DNA from: Virgibacillus_P tibetensis
GTDB taxonomy: Bacteria; Bacillota; Bacilli; Bacillales; Amphibacillaceae
Length of the DNA: 64,000 nt
Direction of reading: 5' to 3'
NCBI RefSeq assembly: GCF_036026595.1
Contig: NZ_JARZFX010000006.1
Span: 1 to 64,000 of the forward strand
Position 1 is the first letter of the stretch; each line of letters starts with the position of its first letter. Both the position numbers and the translations under genes were made by a program. This document shows positions 34,553 through 44,439 of the stretch, piece by piece. The notes beneath the pieces were generated by a model. The model was given only the letters and a program-made list of their open reading frames with translations. It was not told the origin of the DNA and searched no databases.

Positions 34553-36082
34553 ATGGTTATATTAACAGGTAGAACGTTAACATTGAATGAAATATACAGA
34601 GTAGTTGAGAAAAAAGAATATGCTGCAATAGATGATGCTGCAATAAGAAATATACAAGCAAACAGATGCACATTGGAAGCAATGCTTGAAGAAAAGAAGA
34701 CCATGTATGGGATAAATACAGGTTTCGGGAAATTTAGTGATGTCATCATCGAAGATAAGGATTTAGATGACCTTCAGACGAACCTGATACATTCTCATGC
34801 ATGTGGAGTAGGAGAACCTTTCTCTGAAAAGATCAGTCGAACTATGCTGTTGCTGCGGGCAAACGCCTTAGCACAAGGGTATTCTGGAATTCGCCCTGAA
34901 CTGATTAATCAATTAATAGATTTTATTAATAAAGGGATTCATCCAGTGATCCCCCAACAGGGTTCGCTTGGTGCTAGTGGTGATTTAGCACCCTTGTCTC
35001 ATTTAGCATTGGGGCTAATGGGAGAGGGCGATGTATTTTATCAAGGCAAACGAGTGGAGGCAATGATTGGGATAAATAAGGCCGGTCTTATGCCAATAGA
35101 GTTAAAAGCAAAAGAAGGATTAGCTTTAATAAATGGAACACAGGCAATGACTGCTACAGGTGTGATCACCTATCTGGAAATAGAGAAGCTGCTGCATCAA
35201 AGTGAGCATATAGCTGCGATGACTATGGAAGGTCTCCAAGGAATAATGGATGCGTTTGATTCGGATCTTCATCAAGTAAGGGGCCATCAGGAACAAATGG
35301 ATGTGGCGGAAAGAATTCGTGTAATTTTAAATGACAGTAAGCTGACAACGAAGCAAGGGGAGCTTCGTGTTCAGGATGCCTATTCGATAAGATGTATTCC
35401 GCAAGTGCTGGGAGCATGCTGGCAAACTGCCTTATATGCAAAGGAGAGGCTTGAAACAGAGATTAATGCTGTGACAGATAACCCGTTACTATTTTCAGAG
35501 AAAAATAAAGTAATATCCGGAGGGAATTTCCACGGACAGCCGATTGCTTTTGCAATGGATTTTATAAAGCTGGGAATTGCAGAGACAGCGAATATATCGG
35601 AACGGAGGATTGAACGGCTGGTGAACCCCCAGCTCAATGATTTACCAGCATTTCTGAGTCCTAATCCAGGATTGGAGTCAGGTGCGATGATTATGCAGTA
35701 TACCGCTGCCTCCCTTGTTTCGGAAAATAAAACCCTTGCACATCCGGCAAGTGTTGACTCAATTCCGTCTTCTGCAAATCAGGAAGATCATGTAAGTATG
35801 GGCACCATTGCAGCCCGGCATGCTCTGCAGATGCTGGCAAACACAAGAAACGTCGTTGCAATTGAGTTGATATGTGCCATGCAGGCAGTGGAATATCGCG
35901 GGGTTACAGGTATGTCGACAGCAACAAAGGAATTATATGACAAAGCACGCAAGATAGTACCGAGTATTATAAAGGATCGTATTTTTTCTGCAGATATTGA
36001 AAAAATTGCAGACTGGTTAGAGAAAAGTGATGCAAGTGATGTAAGAAAAAATACTGTAAAAGGTGGGGTTGCGTATGAGTAA
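34553..36082 (+). CDS. hutH: Histidine ammonia-lyase
   Basis: First enzyme of histidine breakdown, 509 residues, converting L-histidine to trans-urocanate and ammonia. The MIO cofactor arises from the Ala-Ser-Gly in QGSLGASGDLAPLSH (about residue 142-144). The YGINTGFGKF loop near residue 53 and NFHGQPIAFAMDF near 326 are also diagnostic. GGAGG at 34542-34546 sets ATG 34553; the earlier in-frame ATG 34535 lies before the Shine-Dalgarno. Its last 8 bases overlap hutU. It opens the order H-U-I-G seen in B. subtilis, but no hutP precedes it. Confidence 0.96.
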   Translation: MVILTGRTLTLNEIYRVVEKKEYAAIDDAAIRNIQANRCTLEAMLEEKKTMYGINTGFGKFSDVIIEDKDLDDLQTNLIHSHACGVGEPFSEKISRTMLLLRANALAQGYSGIRPELINQLIDFINKGIHPVIPQQGSLGASGDLAPLSHLALGLMGEGDVFYQGKRVEAMIGINKAGLMPIELKAKEGLALINGTQAMTATGVITYLEIEKLLHQSEHIAAMTMEGLQGIMDAFDSDLHQVRGHQEQMDVAERIRVILNDSKLTTKQGELRVQDAYSIRCIPQVLGACWQTALYAKERLETEINAVTDNPLLFSEKNKVISGGNFHGQPIAFAMDFIKLGIAETANISERRIERLVNPQLNDLPAFLSPNPGLESGAMIMQYTAASLVSENKTLAHPASVDSIPSSANQEDHVSMGTIAARHALQMLANTRNVVAIELICAMQAVEYRGVTGMSTATKELYDKARKIVPSIIKDRIFSADIEKIADWLEKSDASDVRKNTVKGGVAYE

Positions 36083-37727
36083 GGATATCGTTAAAGCAAA
36101 AACAGGACTTGAATTGGAATGTAAAGGCTGGGAGCAGGAAGCTGTATTGCGAATGCTGTATAACAATCTCGATCCGGAAGTAGCAGAAAATCCGGAAGAG
36201 CTTGTCGTATACGGCGGAATAGGGAAAGCAGCACGAAATTGGGAATCATTTCATAAGATTGTCGAAACATTACGCAACTTGGAAAATGATGAGACGATGC
36301 TAATTCAATCAGGCAAGCCTGTTGGCGTCTTTAAGACACATAAACATTCTCCACGTGTGCTTTTATCAAATTCTATGCTGGTTCCAAAGTGGGCTACATG
36401 GGAGCATTTCCATGAACTGGATCAAAAAGGGCTTATGATGTACGGGCAAATGACAGCGGGAAGTTGGATTTATATTGGTACACAAGGGATCCTTCAAGGT
36501 ACCTATGAGACTTTCTCTGCACTTGCCAAGAAACATTTCAATGGCTCGTTAAAGCACACAATCACCTTAACAGCAGGGCTTGGCGGTATGGGAGGTGCCC
36601 AGCCACTTGCTGTCACTATGAACGATGGTGTGGTGATCGCTGTTGAAGTAGATCAGAGCCGGATTGATAAGCGGATTAAAACAAAATACTGTGATGTAAT
36701 GGCTGGTGATATTGAAGAAGCTATTAATCTGGCAAATAAAGCAAAACAAGAAGGAAGGTCATTATCAATTGCATTACTCGGGAATGCTGCCGAAATTCAC
36801 CATGAGCTTTTAAGAAAAGATATTCAACTAGATATAGTCACAGATCAGACGTCAGCGCATGATCCATTAAATGGTTATGTACCTGTCGGATATTCTATTG
36901 AAGAAGCCGCTGAATTACGTAGAAATGACCCGGATATCTATACAAAGTATTCCAAGAGAAGTATGGCTGACCACGTGGAAGCCATGCTGCTGCATAAACA
37001 GAACGGATCCATTGTGTTTGACTATGGAAATAATATTCGTCAGGTAGCAAAGGATGAAGGGGTTGAGAACGCATTTGATTTTCCAGGATTTGTCCCTGCA
37101 TATATTCGCCCATTGTTCACTGAGGGAAAAGGGCCATTCCGCTGGGTAGCTCTTTCAGGTGATCCGGAAGATATTTATCGGACAGACCAATTGATTAAAG
37201 AGCTTTTCCCAGAAAATAAAGCATTAATTCGCTGGATTGATATGGCACAGGAACAAATTGAATTTCAAGGTTTACCAGCCCGAATCTGTTGGCTGGGCTA
37301 TGGGGAACGCATGAAAATGGGGTTGGCTATAAATGAATTAGTTCGTAATGGAGAATTAAAAGCACCGATTGTCATTGGACGTGACCACCTGGATAGTGGG
37401 TCTGTTGCATCGCCTAATCGTGAAACAGAAGGAATGAAGGATGGCAGTGATGCTGTAGCGGATTGGGCAATATTAAATGCATTAATCAACACGGCTGCAG
37501 GAGGTTCATGGATATCCTTCCATCATGGTGGAGGGGTAGGCATGGGTTATTCTCTCCATGCAGGAATGGTAATTGTTGCAGATGGAACGGACCTGGCAGA
37601 AGAGCGCCTGAAACGGGTATTAACGACTGACCCAGGTATGGGAGTAATCCGTCACGCAGATGCCGGCTATGAAACTGCAATTAACTTTGCTGAAGAAAAT
37701 GAAATAACTGTCCCAATGAAAAAGTAG
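36075..37727 (+). CDS. hutU: Urocanate hydratase
   Basis: NAD+-dependent urocanase of 550 residues, making 4-imidazolone-5-propanoate. Typical segments are NLDPEVAENPEELVVYGGIG (about residues 30-49), the NAD-binding GLGGMGGAQPLA (about 170-181), and the active-site region ICWLGYGERMKMGLAIN with FHHGGGVGMGYSLHAG near the C-terminus. AAAGGTGGGG at 36058-36067 sets ATG 36075 and lies within hutH, so translation is coupled. It is followed by hutI after 17 bases. Confidence 0.97.
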   Translation: MSKDIVKAKTGLELECKGWEQEAVLRMLYNNLDPEVAENPEELVVYGGIGKAARNWESFHKIVETLRNLENDETMLIQSGKPVGVFKTHKHSPRVLLSNSMLVPKWATWEHFHELDQKGLMMYGQMTAGSWIYIGTQGILQGTYETFSALAKKHFNGSLKHTITLTAGLGGMGGAQPLAVTMNDGVVIAVEVDQSRIDKRIKTKYCDVMAGDIEEAINLANKAKQEGRSLSIALLGNAAEIHHELLRKDIQLDIVTDQTSAHDPLNGYVPVGYSIEEAAELRRNDPDIYTKYSKRSMADHVEAMLLHKQNGSIVFDYGNNIRQVAKDEGVENAFDFPGFVPAYIRPLFTEGKGPFRWVALSGDPEDIYRTDQLIKELFPENKALIRWIDMAQEQIEFQGLPARICWLGYGERMKMGLAINELVRNGELKAPIVIGRDHLDSGSVASPNRETEGMKDGSDAVADWAILNALINTAAGGSWISFHHGGGVGMGYSLHAGMVIVADGTDLAEERLKRVLTTDPGMGVIRHADAGYETAINFAEENEITVPMKK

Positions 37728-37744
37728 AAAGGATGATAGAATAA

Positions 37745-38998
37745 ATGCGAGTAGATACACTGTTAACAAATATTGGTCAGCTATTACCAATGGATAATAC
37801 AGGACCGGTAAAAGGCAGAGACATGAATGATTTAGCTATATTAGAAAATGCAGCGATTGGAATGAAGGATGGAAAAGTGGAGTGGATTGGAACGGCAGAA
37901 GAAGCAAATGATTTGAATGCGGATCGTACGATTGATGCAAAGGGAAAATTAGTAACGCCAGGCCTTGTTGAGCCACATACACATCTGGTATTTGGAGGCT
38001 CACGCGAGCATGAAATGGCACTTAAGCAGCAAGGTGTGCCCTATTTAGAAATACTAAAAAATGGTGGAGGAATTCTAGCTACTGTGAATGCCACGAAACA
38101 GGCGTCCTATAATGATTTATTGGATAAGGCTTTATTTCATCTGGATCGAATGGCAATGCATGGAATTACAACAGTAGAAGCAAAAAGCGGGTATGGTCTG
38201 GATAAAGAAACAGAGTTAAAACAATTAAAAGTAGCGAAAGCGGCTGGTGAGAATCATCCTTTGGATCTGGTCTCCACTTATTTGGGCGCACACGCAATCC
38301 CTCCTGAATACAAGAAGGATCCGGAAGCCTTTCTTGATAGCATGAGCGAGCTTTTCGATCAGATAAAAGAAGAGGATCTGGCAGAGTTTGTCGATATCTT
38401 TACCGAAACAGGCGTATTTACGGTTGATCAATCAAGACGTTATTTACAAAGAGCTAAAGATAAAGGCTTTGCTGTTAAACTACATGCCGATGAGATTGAT
38501 CCACTGGGCGGAACAAAACTTGCAGTAGAAATGGGTGCTATTAGTGGAGATCATCTTGCTGTCGCTTCAGATGATGGCATTAGTCAACTTGCTGCTTCTT
38601 CTACGATTGGTGTCATTTTACCGGGTACTAGCTTTTATCTCGGAAAAGATACGTATGCAAGAGCAAGAGAAATGATCGATGCTGGTGCAGCAGTTGCAAT
38701 ATCAACAGATTTTAATCCAGGTAGTTCTGTTACGGAAAACCTACAGTTAATTATGTCAATTGCTGCATTAAAATTAAAGATGTCACCTGCTGAGATATGG
38801 CATGCAGTTACTGTTAATGCCGCCCACGCAATAGGAAGAGGAAAGGAAGCGGGATCCATTAAAGTTGGCCGCAAAGCAGATATCGTGATTTGGGATGCGC
38901 CGAATTATATGTACATTCCATACCACTATGGAGTTAACCATGTTAACACAGTAATTAAAGAAGGAGCCGTTCTATACGAAAGGCAGGAGATACGATGA
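37745..38998 (+). CDS. hutI: Imidazolonepropionase
   Basis: Amidohydrolase of 417 residues opening the imidazolone ring to N-formimino-L-glutamate. The metal-binding HxH is EPHTHLVFGGSREHE (about residues 76-90); KLHADEIDP (about 246) and STDFNPGSS (about 321) supply the further His and the Asp. AAAGGATG precedes ATG 37745. The stop overlaps the hutG start by four bases (ATGA), the tightest coupling in the operon. Confidence 0.97.
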   Translation: MRVDTLLTNIGQLLPMDNTGPVKGRDMNDLAILENAAIGMKDGKVEWIGTAEEANDLNADRTIDAKGKLVTPGLVEPHTHLVFGGSREHEMALKQQGVPYLEILKNGGGILATVNATKQASYNDLLDKALFHLDRMAMHGITTVEAKSGYGLDKETELKQLKVAKAAGENHPLDLVSTYLGAHAIPPEYKKDPEAFLDSMSELFDQIKEEDLAEFVDIFTETGVFTVDQSRRYLQRAKDKGFAVKLHADEIDPLGGTKLAVEMGAISGDHLAVASDDGISQLAASSTIGVILPGTSFYLGKDTYARAREMIDAGAAVAISTDFNPGSSVTENLQLIMSIAALKLKMSPAEIWHAVTVNAAHAIGRGKEAGSIKVGRKADIVIWDAPNYMYIPYHYGVNHVNTVIKEGAVLYERQEIR

Positions 38999-39945
38999 AA
39001 GAGTTACGGCATCTAAAGCCAGCCGGCGAAGCAATTTTTAAAGATAGGTATACAACGAAAGCAAAAGAGTTACTGCAACCTTATTCTCCTGGCGTAAAGA
39101 GCGAGTTTGCTGTTGTCGGATTACCTCTATCAAAACCATCCATTAGCCATTCCGGTGCCTCATTTGCACCGGGTACTATTCGGGATGCAATGCAGAGTTA
39201 TACAACCTATTCTGCGGAGGCAGAATTGGATTTCATGGAACCTATCATAGATTTCGGCGATATTTATATGGACCCAATAGATATAACCGGAAATCAGCAC
39301 CGTATCGAAGAAGGACTTTCTGATGTTTTTAAAACAAATGCTGCAAAAAACTGGATGCTGCTGGGTGGCGATCATTCGATCAGTTACTCTTCCATTAAAG
39401 CCTTTGCAGAAAATAAGTCTGTTGGAGTTATTCAATTTGATGCCCATCATGACCTGCGGAATACGGATGATGGCGGACCGACGAACGGGACACCTTTTCG
39501 CCGTTTGCTGGAAGATCAGATAATCAGAGGTGAACATTTGGTACAAATAGGAATTCGGGACTTTACCAATGCGAAGGTATACGATGATTATGCAAAAGAG
39601 AAAGGGGTGGCTGTTTATACAATGGGTGAGGTAGAGCAGCTATCCATTACAAAAATACTTGAACAGGAGCTACAGAGATTAGCCGAAAAAGTTGATGTGA
39701 TTTACTTATCTGTAGATATGGATGTTCTTGATCAGGCATTTGCTCCAGGCTGCCCTGCAATTGGACCTGGTGGAATGGACAGTAGAACTTTGTTAAATGG
39801 CGTATTACTTGCAGGTATGCATGAAAAAGTAAAAGCTATGGACATCGTAGAAATCGATCCAACGATTGATATTCGTAACATGACAAGCAGGGTGGCTGCC
39901 TATGTAATACTGCAGTTTATGAAAGGGAAAAACAAGAAAGAATAA
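38995..39945 (+). CDS. hutG: Formimidoylglutamase
   Basis: Manganese ureohydrolase of 316 residues that hydrolyses N-formimino-L-glutamate to glutamate and formamide. The three arginase-family metal motifs are GGDHSI (about 122-127), DAHHDLRN (about 148-155) and SVDMDVLD (about 239-246), all intact. It is the last hut gene here; no hutM permease follows. No clear terminator follows; only an imperfect hairpin occurs at 40043-40092. Confidence 0.96.
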   Translation: MKELRHLKPAGEAIFKDRYTTKAKELLQPYSPGVKSEFAVVGLPLSKPSISHSGASFAPGTIRDAMQSYTTYSAEAELDFMEPIIDFGDIYMDPIDITGNQHRIEEGLSDVFKTNAAKNWMLLGGDHSISYSSIKAFAENKSVGVIQFDAHHDLRNTDDGGPTNGTPFRRLLEDQIIRGEHLVQIGIRDFTNAKVYDDYAKEKGVAVYTMGEVEQLSITKILEQELQRLAEKVDVIYLSVDMDVLDQAFAPGCPAIGPGGMDSRTLLNGVLLAGMHEKVKAMDIVEIDPTIDIRNMTSRVAAYVILQFMKGKNKKE

Positions 39946-40042
39946 GCGTCTCTTTCAAACGGTCTGAGCATAAACGTGGGAAAAGTAAAAATGGGCCATT
40001 AGTAGTTTCATTATCGGTGAAAAAAATAAAATAGCAAAAAAA

Positions 40043-40092
40043 CTATCAATTTACAAGGCAGCAATTGATTCTGTCATCTTGTGAATTGATAG
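40043..40092. other. Long inverted repeat in the gap after hutG
   Basis: CTATCAATT-T-ACAAG (40043-40057) and CTTGT-G-AATTGATAG (40078-40092) form 14 base pairs with one mismatch around a 20-base loop. There is no U-tract. The 320-base gap 39946-40266 contains nothing else I can support. It may be the 3' end of the hut message or an operator-like element. Confidence 0.5.
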
Positions 40093-40266
40093 GATAAAAG
40101 TGATGCTGGCTATGCTAATTATGTCTGTATATTATGGCGGATAGTTTAGGGTGTTGCACTTACTGTTATTAATTTAAAAATAGGTCTACCATATAATTAA
40201 AGATTTCCGCCTTCTCTACACATAGCTCAGCTGTATATTGACTTACTTTAGATAACAGCACATATA

Positions 40267-40593
40267 TTAAACATTTTGCTGGTCAGATTCATTTGTAACA
40301 AAACCATCAGCCCATGTTTGAATTTCTCTAATTACGGGTTCCAAAGCTTTTCCTTTATCGGATAATGCATATTCAATGCGGACGGGGAATTCAGAATATA
40401 TATTTCGTTCAACGATACCTTCCTTTTCGAGCATTTTTAATCGATCAGAGAGTAATCGCCCGCTGATTGGTAAATCAGCTTCCATTTCGGAGAAACGTTT
40501 TTTCTCTTTTAAAAGTTCAAATATTATAAGGCCGACCCAGCGTTTGCTAAGAAGACCCATAGCTTTTTCAAAACGTGGACACAATTTCTCCAT
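40267..40593 (-). CDS. HxlR-family winged-helix regulator
   Basis: A 108-residue DNA-binding repressor or activator. CPRFEKAMGLLSKRWVGLII (residues 5-24) carries the conserved HxlR N-terminal Cys, which in YodB-type members senses electrophiles or disulfide stress. The helix-turn-helix LPISGRLLSDRLKMLEKEGI (about 43-62) and the wing NIYSEFPVRIEYALSDKG follow. AGGTGAT just upstream favours ATG 40593; GTG 40602 is possible. HxlR genes usually face the gene they control; on the other side is only a promoter-like stretch with a 14-codon frame, then ampS. Confidence 0.9.
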   Translation of the reverse strand: MEKLCPRFEKAMGLLSKRWVGLIIFELLKEKKRFSEMEADLPISGRLLSDRLKMLEKEGIVERNIYSEFPVRIEYALSDKGKALEPVIREIQTWADGFVTNESDQQNV

Positions 40594-40693
40594 GATTATC
40601 ACCTCACTCTATTTTATCGCAAATCAACCGGAGGAAAAATATCCAATGACTAACTCTATATCATCCGTCAAAATAAAAACATAAAACAAAACA

Positions 40694-40750
40694 AGTAACA
40701 GTAATTACAAAAAGTAACCTTTTGACATGATAACACAGACAAGCTATTGC
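40694..40750 (+). promoter_or_regulatory. Promoter-like stretch with repeated AGTAAC, opposite the HxlR gene
   Basis: TTGACA at 40722-40727 and TATTGC at 40745-40750 are 17 bases apart. Just upstream, AGTAACAGTAATTAC...AGTAAC (40694-40719) contains two AGTAAC copies and a near-palindromic GTAATTAC, which could be an HxlR operator. A perfect AAAGGAGGG and then ATG 40784 follow, but that frame has only 14 codons (MNCFHTSEKSYLVI). A 7-bp inverted repeat TTTTCAC/GTGAAAA lies within that frame. Assignment is tentative. Confidence 0.4.
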
Positions 40751-40887
40751 GTAAATAGATACAAAAGGAGGGAAAGGCAGGATATGAACTGTTTTCACAC
40801 TAGTGAAAAAAGTTATTTGGTAATTTAAGTGATTTTATGAAATAATAACGGTATACGAAATAAATATAATAAGTGGAGGTAAATTTT

Positions 40888-42135
40888 ATGGTGGTAAGCC
40901 AACAAACAAAGGAAAAGTATGCAGACCTTGCATTACGTACAGGGGTTAATTTACAGAAGAACCAGGCATTAATGATTAATGCACCTATTGAGGGGGCAGA
41001 GTTTACGAAAATAGTTGCCCGAAAAGCTTACGAGTTAGGAGCTAAGGACGTACATATTAATTGGGTTGATGATGAATTGACTTTGTTAAAATATGAAAAT
41101 GCTTCGGATGAAGTCCTTGCTACGTACCCTGACTGGAAAGTACAGCTGCATGACAGCTTTGCAGAAGATGGTGGAGCGGTATTAAATATCCGTTCAACAA
41201 ATCCTGATCTCTTAAAAGATATTGACCCTTCCCGAGTCGCCAAAGCAAACAAAGCAGCAGCACAGGCAATGACAAATTTCAGGAAATACACGATGAACGA
41301 CAAAATAGCGTGGTCTATTATTTCTATACCAACAGGAGATTGGGCACAAAAAATCTTCCCGGATAAATCTAAAGAAGAAGCGATTGAGAACTTATGGGAT
41401 GCAATTGTGAAAATAGTAAGGGTAGATCAGGAAGATCCAAATGCAGCATGGGATGCACATAACGAAACACTAAAAACTGCACGTGAAATTCTAAATGTGA
41501 AAAATTATAAAAAATTGATTTTTAAAGCACCAGGGACAAATCTTGAAATGGAATTGCCAGAAGGACATATTTGGAAAGGTGGGTCTGCACAAACGGAGGG
41601 AGACGTAACGTTTAACCCGAATATGCCGACAGAAGAAGTATTTTCTATGCCACATAAGTATGGTGTAAACGGAACTGTTTCAAGTACAAAACCACTTAAT
41701 TATGGTGGAAGTTTAATTGACAATTTCTCCCTGACATTTAAAGATGGCAAAGTAGTTGATTTCAAAGCAGAACAAGGAGAAGGTACGTTGAAGCATTTAC
41801 TGGATACAGATGAAGGTGCAACACGCTTAGGGGAAGTAGCTCTTGTGCCGCACGAATCTCCTGTCTCCCAATCAGGTTTGATTTTTTACAATACATTATT
41901 TGATGAAAATGCATCCTGCCACATTGCCTTGGGTAAAGCCTACCCTACAAATTTAAAGGGTGGATCTGCAATGGATGAAGAACAGCTGGACAAACACGGT
42001 GTAAACGATAGCCTCACACATGTTGATTTCATGATCGGCTCTGAGGAATTGGACATCGATGGAGTGAAAGAAGACGGTACAACAGAAGCTGTATTCCGTA
42101 ACGGAACATGGGCGCTGGATGTAACAGGTAACTAG
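40888..42135 (+). CDS. ampS: Aminopeptidase of the M29 (AmpS/PepS) family
   Basis: Metallo-aminopeptidase of 415 residues releasing N-terminal amino acids from peptides in the cytoplasm. It matches the thermophilic M29 group: GEVALVPHESPVSQSGLIFY (about 317-336, with metal-binding Glu and His), NASCHIALGKAY (about 344-355) and NDSLTHVDFMIGSEELDIDG near the C-terminus supply the metal ligands. GGAGG at 40875-40879 is 8 bases before ATG 40888; the upstream GTG 40873 overlaps it. It converges with recQ across a strong terminator. Confidence 0.93.
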   Translation: MVVSQQTKEKYADLALRTGVNLQKNQALMINAPIEGAEFTKIVARKAYELGAKDVHINWVDDELTLLKYENASDEVLATYPDWKVQLHDSFAEDGGAVLNIRSTNPDLLKDIDPSRVAKANKAAAQAMTNFRKYTMNDKIAWSIISIPTGDWAQKIFPDKSKEEAIENLWDAIVKIVRVDQEDPNAAWDAHNETLKTAREILNVKNYKKLIFKAPGTNLEMELPEGHIWKGGSAQTEGDVTFNPNMPTEEVFSMPHKYGVNGTVSSTKPLNYGGSLIDNFSLTFKDGKVVDFKAEQGEGTLKHLLDTDEGATRLGEVALVPHESPVSQSGLIFYNTLFDENASCHIALGKAYPTNLKGGSAMDEEQLDKHGVNDSLTHVDFMIGSEELDIDGVKEDGTTEAVFRNGTWALDVTGN

Positions 42136-42144
42136 TATAAGTGA

Positions 42145-42183
42145 AAATAGCCATGCACCCGTGGGAGCATGGCTATTATTTTG
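42145..42183 (+). terminator. Terminator of ampS
   Basis: AATAGCCATGC and GCATGGCTATT pair perfectly around a 10-base loop, followed by ATTTTG. Confidence 0.88.
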
Positions 42184-42205
42184 TCTGTCGGAAAATTGGC
42201 AAAAG

Positions 42206-44341
42206 CTACATTAATTCGTGTTTTACTAAAACAGCCTTAATCTTCGTATAATTATACCCTTCAGGCAGCGCTTCCTTCAGAGGTTTCAGTTTTGGTTCAT
42301 CAATTGTTTCACGAACAGCCAGTACTGCGGCTTCTTCCTCTTCTGTAAAAAATATCTGCCAGGCAATTGGGTGACCATCCTTAAACGCTTTAAAGATATG
42401 GCTTTCAATTGTTTGCTGTGACATATCCCGGATTACTGCAATATCTTTTAACGACTTTCCAGATTGAAACAGTTGGTAGCTGATTAAATGACTTGGACGG
42501 TCATCGGCAGTCTTTTTCTCCTTAGGCTTAGGTATATCGGAAATTCTTATTTTTTCATTCACATTGGGATTATCTGCACGCCATTCCTGAACCACAGCAA
42601 GGAAGGCTTCCCCGTACTGTTCGTATTTCCTTTCACCAACACCTTTTATTTCAAGCATATCTTCCCGTGTTACTGGAAAGTAACGACTGAGTTCTTTTAA
42701 TGTAGCATCTGAGAATAATACGTATGGTGGGACGTTTTTTTCATCAGCTATTTGTTTTCGTAATGCTCTCAGTGCTGAAAATAGACTTTCGTGATAATCA
42801 GCATCCTCACTTGCCGGCATGGGAGCAGTATACATCCACACGGGCAGTTTTCCCTTTAGTACTTCAATGGATTTCTGATTTAGTTTAAGGGTTGGAAATT
42901 TCCCTTCTTCCGTAGCAAGCAGCTGTTCTGCGATAAGAAAGTGAATCCATTCGGTTAATTCTTTTTCCGTGTAAGCAGATAATATGCCGTATGTGGAAAC
43001 CCTGTCTAAACGAAACTCCTTCACTTTTTTGTCCTTGGATCCCTTTAAAACCTTCGCCGTCATACCAACGCCAAAGCGTTCTCCCATTCGTTTTACGCAG
43101 GATAGTATCATTTGTGCTTCTTCCGTTATATCGGCTTTTTCCTGACGTTCAACGCAATTACTGCATTGTTTGCATATATCCTTGGATATAGTGTTATTAA
43201 AATAGTCTAGTATAAATGTCGTTAAACAGCTATGTGTGTGGCAATAATTAATCATTGCTTGCAGTTTCCGGTATTCTCCCTGTTTCGAGGCATCATCCAT
43301 TAAAGATTGTTCAATTAAAAATTTCTGTAATTGAATATCCTGTGGCGAAAAGAGCAGAATGCAATCACTTGGCTCCCCGTCACGCCCTGCTCTGCCAGCT
43401 TCCTGATAATAGGATTCGATATTCATTGGCATAGCATAGTGTATGACGTAACGGACATTTGATTTATCAATTCCCATACCAAATGCATTCGTAGCAATCA
43501 TCACAGCTTTTTCATCATGGATAAATGCGGATTGTGACTCCTTACGTTCGTTTTCGGACAATCCGGCATGGTATTTAGCAACCGTTACACCCCGTTTACT
43601 CAGCTGGTCATGTAAGGCATCAGCTTGTTTCCGTGTTGCTGTATAAATAATTCCTGACTCGTCTCGATGTTCTTCTAAAAAAGAGCGGATATAAGAAGCC
43701 TTGTCTTTTCCTTTCACAATATGGAAAGAAAGATTTTCACGTTTAAAACCAGTATTTATTAAATGGTCAATATGTAATAAATTCTGAATATCTGTAATCA
43801 CTTCTTCTGTAGCAGTTGCTGTTAAAGCAACGAACACAGGGATGTTGGATAGTTTCTTTAAATTAGGAACGATGGAACGATAACTGGGACGGAAATCATG
43901 CCCCCATTGAGAAATACAATGAGCCTCATCAAAGGCTACTAAAGACAGGGGAATGCTTTTTATGACGTTTATAAAGTAGGACGATTCAAATCGTTCTGGT
44001 GCAACATACACGAATTTATACCGCTTTGCAGCAACATCCTGAAGTCTTGTCTGCTGCTCAGCTGGGGTTAGCGAGCTGTTAATATAGGTAGCTGGAATTC
44101 CTAATGAATGAAGTGCATCAACCTGATCCTTCATCAGCGATATTAACGGAGAAATTATAATTGCTGTACCATCCATGGATAGACCGGGTATTTGGTAACA
44201 AAGGGATTTACCTCCGCCTGTTGGCATGACGGCAAGCGTGTTATTTAAATTTAGTATATGATCAATCGTTTCTTGTTGTCCAGGGCGAAACGACTCATAG
44301 CCAAAATAGGTTTGCAGGATTTTTTCTTCTTTCACAGTCAT
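42206..44341 (-). CDS. recQ: ATP-dependent DNA helicase RecQ
   Basis: 3'-5' DNA helicase of 711 residues. The Walker A is PTGGGKSLCYQ (about 40-50); motif II has FDEAH, with ISQWGHDFRPSY after it (the aromatic-rich loop); GIIYTATRKQAD opens the second RecA domain and QEAGRAGRDGEPS is motif VI. The zinc site is C...CKQCSNC near residue 384-393, then an RQC winged helix, an HRDC domain (about 520-590), and a C-terminal helix-turn-helix-like extension (SLKDIAVIRDMSQQTIESHI, about 645-664). This extension makes it longer than the short Bacillus RecQ forms. GAGGAGG sets ATG 44341. It stands alone. Confidence 0.95.
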   Translation of the reverse strand: MTVKEEKILQTYFGYESFRPGQQETIDHILNLNNTLAVMPTGGGKSLCYQIPGLSMDGTAIIISPLISLMKDQVDALHSLGIPATYINSSLTPAEQQTRLQDVAAKRYKFVYVAPERFESSYFINVIKSIPLSLVAFDEAHCISQWGHDFRPSYRSIVPNLKKLSNIPVFVALTATATEEVITDIQNLLHIDHLINTGFKRENLSFHIVKGKDKASYIRSFLEEHRDESGIIYTATRKQADALHDQLSKRGVTVAKYHAGLSENERKESQSAFIHDEKAVMIATNAFGMGIDKSNVRYVIHYAMPMNIESYYQEAGRAGRDGEPSDCILLFSPQDIQLQKFLIEQSLMDDASKQGEYRKLQAMINYCHTHSCLTTFILDYFNNTISKDICKQCSNCVERQEKADITEEAQMILSCVKRMGERFGVGMTAKVLKGSKDKKVKEFRLDRVSTYGILSAYTEKELTEWIHFLIAEQLLATEEGKFPTLKLNQKSIEVLKGKLPVWMYTAPMPASEDADYHESLFSALRALRKQIADEKNVPPYVLFSDATLKELSRYFPVTREDMLEIKGVGERKYEQYGEAFLAVVQEWRADNPNVNEKIRISDIPKPKEKKTADDRPSHLISYQLFQSGKSLKDIAVIRDMSQQTIESHIFKAFKDGHPIAWQIFFTEEEEAAVLAVRETIDEPKLKPLKEALPEGYNYTKIKAVLVKHELM

Positions 44342-44439
44342 AACGATCCTCCTCTAAAAATAATCCTAACATATTTTTTTGAAAACCGCGTGTTTATTAT
44401 TGAAATGGTAGTTTATATAAAGACTGGTTTCTAAAAGAT

